From the NCBI GenBank assembly GCA_031257235.1, contig JAIRPA010000167.1, positions 1 through 18,445 on the forward strand: DNA of 18,445 nt, written 5' to 3'. The translations under genes and the position numbers were made by a program. The notes below the pieces were generated by a model, which saw nothing but the letters and a program-made list of their open reading frames with translations, was not told the origin of the DNA and did not search any database. Every line of letters begins with the position of its first letter. The stretch's first letter is position 1. The stretch comes from Burkholderiales bacterium. GTDB taxonomy: Bacteria > Pseudomonadota > Gammaproteobacteria > Burkholderiales > Casimicrobiaceae. Of the stretch, positions 7,116 to 12,479 are shown piece after piece.

Positions 7116-7131
7116 TGTTTCACGTGAAACA
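7116..7131. other. parS: parS site 6
   Basis: Perfect 16-bp consensus, 18-bp palindrome (7115-7132). Second parS of copy B; relative to site 4 the right flank has lost the extended palindrome. Confidence 0.95.
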
Positions 7132-7214
7132 TAGGGCTGAAAAGAACGGGCGATGTTGGTGGGGACTAACTTATTCCGTCACACAACGCCATCACGGCGG
7201 AGTTTGACAAAGGA

Positions 7215-8417
7215 TCAGTAGATTAAAAATGCGCGACGCTCTTCTTCCCAAAGCGTTTCGTCACGCGAGGCGGCGTCTTCGAGATCGTCGGGAGAAGCCA
7301 CGGGGTCATCCACCCACAAACGTAAGTGGTCACTCCCGTTGATCAGATCAATCGCCAAACGATCGAACTCATACTCATAAGGAAAGTTCCGCCAGAGGGA
7401 GTAATCCGGGTAATTCGCGCGAATGGCTTTAAAAGCGAGGGCAATCAGCCGCCAAGGACGAAACCGAAGCGGATTGTAATCGGCAAAGTCGGTATGGATG
7501 TGGATGCCGTGGCAGAGCGTCCCGACGTGTTTGTGAAACATCGGCTCAAACGCACACACGCGTGGTTTGCATCCTGCCAGCCATTCCGGCTTTAACTCAA
7601 ACATGGTTTTGAGGATTCGGTTCGGGTCGATGTCCGGCGCGCCGAATAACTCCAGCGGTCGCGTCGTTCCGCGACCTTCGGATAAGGTGGTTCCTTCCAA
7701 CATCACGGTGCCGGCGTAGGCGCGCGCCATGTTGAGCGTGGGCGCGTTAGGGCTGGGCGGCACCCAAGGGCGGTCAAGCGTCCAGCCAAACGGCGGCAAC
7801 TCCGGCTGCCAATGATGGAGAGGAACAACACGCGAATCCACGTCAAGTTTGTACTGACTCACAAAATAACGCGATAATTCGCCCAAGGTCAGCCCGTGCC
7901 GCATCGGGATTTTTCCCGCCCCGACGAAACTTTCCCATCCTTCTTTGAGCGTTAAACCTTCGACAGGACGACCGACCGGATTCGGGCGATCCAGCACGAT
8001 CACGGTCTTTTGGTGCGCGGCGGCCGCCTCAAGCACGTAACGCAAGGTGGTTATGAAGGTGTAGATGCGGCAACCCAGGTCTTGCAAATCAACGAGCAAC
8101 ACATCAAACGTGTCCATCATGGCATCGGTGGGACGACGTGTTTGTCCATACAAGCTGAATACGGGAATATTTAAGTGCGGGTCAAAAAAGTCAGGAGATT
8201 CAATCATGTTGTCTTGCTTGTCACCACGCAAACCATGTTGGGGACCGAATGCCGCCGTGAGTTGAATATCAGGAAGCGATGAAATGGCATCCAACGCGTG
8301 GGTTAAATCCGGCGTCAAAGAAGCAGGATGCGCCAAAAGCGCGACACGACGACCTTTCAGTTCACGAGAAAGGGTCGGGTTGCGTAAAAACTGATCGAGT
8401 CCGAATAATGTGCTCAT
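7215..8417 (-). CDS. namZ: DUF1343 protein, NamZ-like exo-beta-N-acetylmuramidase
   Basis: The 400-residue protein is a full-length DUF1343 member. Recognisable blocks are GRRVALLAHPAS near the start, FGPQHGLRGD, VFSLYGQTRRPT, DVLLVDLQDLGCRIYTF, VLDRPNPVGR, and WVPPSPNAPTL followed by EGTTLSEGRGTTRP. The characterised member, NamZ (YbbC) of Bacillus subtilis, removes non-reducing terminal MurNAc from peptidoglycan fragments; the same activity here is inference by homology. NamZ of Bacillus is secreted, but no signal peptide or membrane segment is visible here (start MSTLFGLDQFLRNP), so a cytoplasmic recycling role is more likely. The ATG at 8417 has only a weak ribosome site. It lies 38 bp behind the DOMON-like gene in the same direction, probably co-transcribed. 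No convincing terminator follows. Confidence 0.88.
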   Translation of the reverse strand: MSTLFGLDQFLRNPTLSRELKGRRVALLAHPASLTPDLTHALDAISSLPDIQLTAAFGPQHGLRGDKQDNMIESPDFFDPHLNIPVFSLYGQTRRPTDAMMDTFDVLLVDLQDLGCRIYTFITTLRYVLEAAAAHQKTVIVLDRPNPVGRPVEGLTLKEGWESFVGAGKIPMRHGLTLGELSRYFVSQYKLDVDSRVVPLHHWQPELPPFGWTLDRPWVPPSPNAPTLNMARAYAGTVMLEGTTLSEGRGTTRPLELFGAPDIDPNRILKTMFELKPEWLAGCKPRVCAFEPMFHKHVGTLCHGIHIHTDFADYNPLRFRPWRLIALAFKAIRANYPDYSLWRNFPYEYEFDRLAIDLINGSDHLRLWVDDPVASPDDLEDAASRDETLWEEERRAFLIY

Positions 8418-8455
8418 TTTAAATATGACCTGTTTGTAATGAATGCCACGCCATG

Positions 8456-9025
8456 CTAAGTCCCTTGACTTAAGGGCAAACCCGCATCGTCACGGGTAAG
8501 AAAAAACTCCGTAAACCCGCGAGGGTCGTGAAAATCAGGGGTTGGATTAGGGTGACAAAGCGCCCAATACGACAACGTCCTGTCCCGATGCTCCAAAACG
8601 GAAGTGAGTGCTAACTTTGGATGTAATGGCGGTAGGGCCGACAATTCAAGGGAAAGAAGAAGCGATAAAGCCTTGTTGGCGAAGTCCCATTGAATGTCCG
8701 GCTTTGGGAGCGCGGCTTTTCGCTCGTCGATAACCCGATAGGCGCGAAACGAAAGCGCTCCCCACGCGCCGGAAGGGGCGAAATGATATTCATAGTAGGC
8801 GTCGCCCTCTCCGCGCAGGAAAAACTCAAAGCAGGTGTGTTGCCAAATCGGGCTTAAATCCGGCTTGTGATCGCGCTCAACAATCAAGTCATCGCAATCG
8901 TCAATGCAAAAGCGCAGTTCCAAGCGATCCTTCACTCGGCTGACGGCAACGTTCACCGAAGATGCGCCCGCGCGTTTGGGTAGGTGCGCGGGATGGGGGC
9001 AAAGGTTGGCGGCAAAAGTCTTCAT
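8456..9025 (-). CDS. DOMON-like (CBM9-like) ligand-binding domain protein
   Basis: A 189-residue protein beginning MKTFAANLCPHPAHLPKR. Motifs such as LELRFCIDDCDDL, LSPIWQHTCFEFFL, YYEYHFAPSGAWGALSF and LHPKLALTSVLEH, ending in FHDPRGFTEFFLT, fit the DOMON-like family related to type 9 carbohydrate-binding modules. This domain type occurs as a single-domain protein in proteobacteria and cyanobacteria. Its ligand is not known to me. No signal peptide is seen. The frame is open further upstream (to 9169), but that extension runs into the rrf2 gene and is not family-like, so the ATG at 9025 was chosen; it has no clear Shine-Dalgarno. It lies between rrf2 and namZ, which suggests, without proving, a role with muropeptide or sugar ligands. 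Confidence 0.72.
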   Translation of the reverse strand: MKTFAANLCPHPAHLPKRAGASSVNVAVSRVKDRLELRFCIDDCDDLIVERDHKPDLSPIWQHTCFEFFLRGEGDAYYEYHFAPSGAWGALSFRAYRVIDERKAALPKPDIQWDFANKALSLLLSLELSALPPLHPKLALTSVLEHRDRTLSYWALCHPNPTPDFHDPRGFTEFFLTRDDAGLPLSQGT

Positions 9026-9060
9026 CGCGCTATTGTAATGAGAGTATCGCGCCGCGACAA

Positions 9061-9118
9061 TTTGAGACTTTTGCAAAACGCCTTTACGTCCAAACACAGG
9101 GTTTTGAAAAATCTCAAA
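9061..9118. repeat. Imperfect inverted repeat between rrf2 and the DOMON-like gene
   Basis: The left arm TTTGAGACTTTTGCAAAAC (9061-9079) pairs with GTTTTGAAAAATCTCAAA (9101-9118) with one mismatch and one bulge across a 21-base loop. The right arm overlaps the rrf2 stop. There is no T run after it in the leftward direction, so an RNA-processing or attenuating stem, or the remnant of a small mobile element, is more likely than a simple terminator. Confidence 0.55.
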
Positions 9119-9560
9119 GATAATACATAAAATTCTTGCCTTGATTTTGGTGGTTGGCTTCGTTTGCAAGGGCTTCGAGAGAAATAGACGAAAGCGCGGA
9201 AGTAAGCGCAGACTTCGCTTTGGAGTACGCTAATACTTGAAGCGCGGCATCAATCCCAAACGCGTTATCGGGAACGCTTTTGTCGTTTTCCTCAAATAAA
9301 GACGGATCAACCGAGGCAACGACATCCAATGCGTTGATGTTTTGGGGAGGCCGGTTCAACCGATACCCGCCTCTGGCACCTTTGATCGACGAGACCACAT
9401 CCCCCCGTTTTAACAACGAAAAAATTTGCTCCAAATAAATTTTGGAGATGTCCAACTCTTCCGACAAGCTGATTAAAGTCACCGAATCACGGACATCATA
9501 AAGCTGCGCCATCCGTATCGTGGCGGCAAGCGCGTAGCGAACTTTTGCGGAAAATTTCAT
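9114..9560 (-). CDS. Rrf2-family transcriptional regulator, CymR-like
   Basis: The 148-residue protein has the Rrf2 N-terminal winged helix (MKFSAKVRYALAATIRMA), the recognition region ISKIYLEQIFSLLKRGDVV and the wing IKGARGGYRL. There is no cysteine in the whole protein, so it cannot bind an Fe-S cluster as IscR, NsrR or RsrR do. The C-terminus ends NFMYYL, resembling the YMFYI end of Bacillus CymR, the cysteine-metabolism repressor that works with the enzyme CysK. The sensed signal here is unknown. A promoter with TATAAT lies just upstream and an 8+8 palindrome covers the likely transcription start and start codon, which suggests autoregulation. The gap to the DOMON-like start is 88 bp, so the genes may share a transcript. 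Confidence 0.88.
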   Translation of the reverse strand: MKFSAKVRYALAATIRMAQLYDVRDSVTLISLSEELDISKIYLEQIFSLLKRGDVVSSIKGARGGYRLNRPPQNINALDVVASVDPSLFEENDKSVPDNAFGIDAALQVLAYSKAKSALTSALSSISLEALANEANHQNQGKNFMYYL

Positions 9561-9590
9561 GGTTTCATAGGACTGTCAACGAGAAACCAT
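9559..9590. promoter_or_regulatory. Operator-like palindrome over the rrf2 start
   Basis: ATGGTTTC (9559-9566) and GAAACCAT (9583-9590) form a perfect inverted repeat with a 16-bp spacer. It spans the predicted transcription start, touches the -10 box and includes two bases of the rrf2 start codon. This is a position where a dimeric repressor would block its own promoter. Binding by this Rrf2 protein is inference. Confidence 0.5.
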
Positions 9591-9616
9591 TATAAACATA
9601 TTTATTTACATGGTAA
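9589..9616 (-). promoter_or_regulatory. Predicted rrf2 promoter
   Basis: The minus strand shows TTACCA (9616-9611), 16 bp, then a perfect TATAAT (9594-9589). Transcription would start near 9582, about 22 bases before the ATG at 9560. The region is strongly A/T-rich compared with its surroundings. Confidence 0.6.
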
Positions 9617-9633
9617 TAGGGTTCGGGACGCCG

Positions 9634-9653
9634 GGCGTTGCAAAAGTTTCAAA
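9634..9653. repeat. Inverted partner of the repeat at 9061
   Basis: The + strand reads GGCGTTGCAAAAGTTTCAAA. Its reverse complement matches 9061-9082 except for one substitution and a 2-base gap, and weaker similarity continues (CGTCC, AAC) for about 15 bp more. The two copies therefore flank rrf2 in inverted orientation. This copy ends one base before the comM stop codon. Confidence 0.5.
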
Positions 9654-11177
9654 CTATTCTTCCCCCGATAAGCGATCAAATTTTCGGTAAGAAAGTGCTT
9701 CGGCCACATGTGCGCGAGTGATGCCTTTGGAACCGGCAAGGTCGGCAATCGTTCGCGCAACGCGCAAGAGGCGATGGTACGACCGCGCGGAAAGATAGTT
9801 TTTTGACATCGCCGCGCCAAGCAAATTTTCAGCGTCATCTTCAATCAAAGCGTAGCTTTGAAGCATGGCGGGCGTTAAGTGAGCGTTTGCACACTTTTGA
9901 CGTTGCCACTGAACGGCGTAGGCTTTGGTCACACGTGCGCGAACAAGCTCGCTACTCTCGCTGTCAGGATCCGCCGGTGCGTTTAACTTGATGGCTTCTG
10001 ACGGTAACGGTGGGACATCTACCGCTAAATCTATCCTATCTAACAACGGACCGGAGATGCGCGAGCGGTAGCGGATGATTCTGTCCGGCGTACAACGACA
10101 ACGACCGCTTTCATGCCCCTGCCAACCGCAAGGACAAGGATTCATCGCGGCGATCAATTGAAACCGGGCGGGAAAAACGCTTTGCCGCGCCGCGCGCGAG
10201 ATATGAATCTCACCGGACTCAATCGGCTCACGCAACACTTCAAGCACCGATCGATCCCATTCCGGCAGCTCGTCTAAAAACAAAACGCCGTGGTGCGCCA
10301 GCGAGATTTCCCCGGGACGGGGATCACTTCCCCCGCCGACCAAAGCCACCGCGCTCGCCGTGTGGTGCGGATTTCGGTAAGGACGCTTTCGCCAAGAACT
10401 TGCCGGATCGAATCGCCCGACCAAAGATGCGATGGACGCGGTTTCCAGTGCTTCTTTTTCGGATAGAGGCGGCATGATGCCCGGAAGTCGGCTCGCCAAC
10501 ATGGATTTTCCGGTTCCGGGACTGCCGATAAAAAGTAGCGAATGCTGCCCCGCCGCCGCGATTTCCAGCGCGCGTTTGGGAAGGCGCTGTCCGCGCACTT
10601 CAGACAAGTCCGGCACATGAGAACCGGCATCGGCTTGAACCGTGTAAGGTAATGGCGACAAGGGCTCGCGCTTTAGTAAGTGCCCACACACTGCCAGCAA
10701 AGATTTTGCGGGATACACCTTTGCGCCCCGAACAAGCGCGGCTTCTTTCGCGCTTAATTCGGGCAAAATAAAGGCGCGACCGTCGGATTGAGCCGACACC
10801 ACCATCGGCAACGCGCCGCGCATGGCACGCAACTCTCCGGTCAACGCAAGCTCTCCTGCGAACTCATATTCATCAAGCGCTTTTTGCGGAATTTGCCCGG
10901 TGGCGGCGAGAATCCCCAAGGCAATCGGAAGATCAAAACGACCGGATTCTTTCGGGAGATCGGCGGGCGCTAAATTGATGGTGATGACACGCGGCGGAAA
11001 TTCAAACCGGGAATTGACGATTGCCGCGTGGACGCGATCTCGCGCCTCACGGACTTCGGTGTCGGGAAGTCCGACAATGTTGACTCGCGGCAACCCGTTC
11101 GATAAATGCACCTCCACAGTGACGGGCGGCGCGGAAAGCCCGGATAGCGCTCGTGAACGCACAATGGCTACAGTCAT
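9654..11177 (-). CDS. comM: ComM/YifB-family AAA+ ATPase
   Basis: ComM is a hexameric helicase that drives branch migration of incoming single strands during natural transformation; the family is also annotated as YifB or Mg-chelatase subunit-like. The 507-residue protein starts MTVAIVRSRALSGLSAPPVTVEVH. It has an N-terminal Lon-protease-like ChlI domain (about 20-145), Walker A GSPGTGKS (218-225), the family motif RPYRNPHHTAS, Walker B VLFLDE (298-303), four cysteines in a CPCGW...CRC pattern (348-362) and the C-terminal domain with AGSKGITRAHVAEAL. The ATG at 11177 is preferred over upstream starts because GAGG lies 5 bases before it and the protein then aligns with the family start. It stands alone, 212 bp from serC. 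An intact gene suggests, but does not prove, transformability. Confidence 0.93.
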   Translation of the reverse strand: MTVAIVRSRALSGLSAPPVTVEVHLSNGLPRVNIVGLPDTEVREARDRVHAAIVNSRFEFPPRVITINLAPADLPKESGRFDLPIALGILAATGQIPQKALDEYEFAGELALTGELRAMRGALPMVVSAQSDGRAFILPELSAKEAALVRGAKVYPAKSLLAVCGHLLKREPLSPLPYTVQADAGSHVPDLSEVRGQRLPKRALEIAAAGQHSLLFIGSPGTGKSMLASRLPGIMPPLSEKEALETASIASLVGRFDPASSWRKRPYRNPHHTASAVALVGGGSDPRPGEISLAHHGVLFLDELPEWDRSVLEVLREPIESGEIHISRAARQSVFPARFQLIAAMNPCPCGWQGHESGRCRCTPDRIIRYRSRISGPLLDRIDLAVDVPPLPSEAIKLNAPADPDSESSELVRARVTKAYAVQWQRQKCANAHLTPAMLQSYALIEDDAENLLGAAMSKNYLSARSYHRLLRVARTIADLAGSKGITRAHVAEALSYRKFDRLSGEE

Positions 11178-11389
11178 GGAAACCTCGACATAAGGATTAA
11201 CAAAGAATATTGAACCGGCAAAAACACCTCCTTGATTGAAAAGCAAAAGACTCTTTTCTCTAATGAAATCGTTTGACGCAAATAAGTCAGCGTGCGTTTT
11301 TTATTAAGCTCAATGAACGCTATCGCGTTTTGAGTGATTCTTGGCGCACTTGTCCCGGCAAACCCGGACTTTAGACCTTGGCTAAACGC
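11178..11389. other. Spacer between serC and comM
   Basis: 212 bp without a gene. A small stem AACGC-TATC-GCGTT (11316-11329) is present, but no convincing terminator for serC and no clear promoter for comM was found. Confidence 0.5.
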
Positions 11390-12472
11390 CTATCCGTTCT
11401 TTTTCTCGAAGGCTTCCATGAAGGCAATCAAAGCGTCAACGCCTTCGATAGGCATTGCGTTATAGATAGACGCGCGAATCCCGCCGGAAATCTTATGCCC
11501 TTTTAAGTTAATCAGCCCGTTTTCTTTTGCCTCTTCGACAAAAAGCCCCGTGAGCGTTTCATTCGGCAAATCAAAGGTCACGTTCATTCTTGAACGGCTC
11601 TTTTTGTGAACCTTGCCACGATAAAAATCGCCGCGATCCAAAAGCGCGTACAAGCGGTCTGCCTTTTCCTGATTGCGTTTTTCCATGGCGGCAAGTCCGC
11701 CTTCGCGTCGCAACCAGGCAAACACCAAGCCTGAGACGTAAATGGCAAACGTCGGCGGCGTGTTCAACATCCACTCGTGTTTTTTTTGCGTAGCGTAGTG
11801 CCAGATGGAAGGACATATCGGCAAAGCGCGATCCAATAAATCGTTTTTAACAATCACAATCGTCACGCCCGCCGGCCCGACATTTTTTTGCGCGCCGGCG
11901 TAAATCAACCCAAAACGATTCACCTCAATCTCGCGCGATAAAAAATTAGAAGACATGTCCGCCACCAGCGGCACAGAACTGACCTTCGGCGTGAATGAAT
12001 ACTCCACACCGGTGATGGTTTCGTTCGCGCAAATGTGCAGGTACGCGGGGTTGTCCGACATTTGCCACTCCGATTGGGGCGGCACGTGATAAAAACCGGA
12101 GGATTCGGCCGATGCCGCAAGATGAACCTGCGCGTATTTTTTGGCTTCTTCGATGGAGTTTTTTGACCAATGCCCCGTGTGCACAAAATCAATGGTGGTG
12201 CGATTGCCTAATAAATTCAACGGAACCGCCGCGTTCTGCCCTTTCGCCCCGCCTTGCAAAAATAAAACGGTGTAATCGCTCGATAAGTTTAAAAGCGCGC
12301 GCAAATCACGCTCGGCATTGGCGGCAATCTCAAGAAACGCCTCACTTCGGTGACTCATTTCCATCACCGAAAGACCGCGCCCCTGATAGTCGAGCAATTC
12401 CTGCTGAACCTGTTTTAACACCGACTCCGGCAACGTTGCCGGACCGGGATTAAAGTTAAACGGGCGCGCCAT
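11390..12472 (-). CDS. serC: Phosphoserine aminotransferase
   Basis: SerC is a PLP enzyme that converts 3-phosphohydroxypyruvate to phosphoserine in serine synthesis and also acts in pyridoxal-phosphate synthesis. The 360-residue protein begins MARPFNFNPGPATLPESVL. It has GRGLSVMEMSHRS, the cofactor-binding FLQGGA segment (71-76) followed by QNAAVPLNLL, HTGHWS, and the Schiff-base lysine in YAGAQKNVGPAG (Lys196). It ends with GGIRASIYNAMPIEGVDALI. The ATG at 12472 has GGAGGA 8 bases upstream, inside the end of gyrA, and only 7 bp separate the two genes, so gyrA and serC are surely co-transcribed. In many Burkholderiales serC is followed by pheA and other aromatic genes; here comM follows instead. 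Confidence 0.96.
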   Translation of the reverse strand: MARPFNFNPGPATLPESVLKQVQQELLDYQGRGLSVMEMSHRSEAFLEIAANAERDLRALLNLSSDYTVLFLQGGAKGQNAAVPLNLLGNRTTIDFVHTGHWSKNSIEEAKKYAQVHLAASAESSGFYHVPPQSEWQMSDNPAYLHICANETITGVEYSFTPKVSSVPLVADMSSNFLSREIEVNRFGLIYAGAQKNVGPAGVTIVIVKNDLLDRALPICPSIWHYATQKKHEWMLNTPPTFAIYVSGLVFAWLRREGGLAAMEKRNQEKADRLYALLDRGDFYRGKVHKKSRSRMNVTFDLPNETLTGLFVEEAKENGLINLKGHKISGGIRASIYNAMPIEGVDALIAFMEAFEKKNG

Positions 12473-12479
12473 GATTGAA

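Larger units (their letters stand above)
6975..7172. repeat. Duplicated parS block, copy B
   Basis: Partner of 6634-6835. Bases 7075-7132 are identical to 6738-6795, including GTGAGCGGTCGCTTACATAG and parS, while the rest has diverged by substitutions and small indels. The conserved parts around parS suggest selection, or a recent duplication followed by drift. Confidence 0.85.
6484..7214. other. Gene-free parS region between mnmG and namZ
   Basis: About 730 bp without a credible gene. It holds six perfect parS sites and a duplicated block of about 200 bp. The left part (6511-6614) is A/T-richer and probably holds the mnmG promoter. I looked for a cluster of DnaA boxes (TTATCCACA-like) and found none, so it is not called an origin. 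Open frames here that begin MFHVKH on either strand are by-products of the parS palindrome. Confidence 0.8.

Noticed and set aside
6484..7214. Replication origin beside mnmG
   Set aside because: parS and mnmG suggest origin proximity, but I see no cluster of DnaA boxes, no clear A/T unwinding repeat and no dnaA or dnaN gene.
7190..7214. Terminator after namZ
   Set aside because: Only a 4-bp CGCC/GGCG stem without a T run is present.
9026..9169. 48-residue N-terminal extension of the DOMON-like protein
   Set aside because: It overlaps the end of rrf2 and the inverted repeat, and has no family-like sequence.
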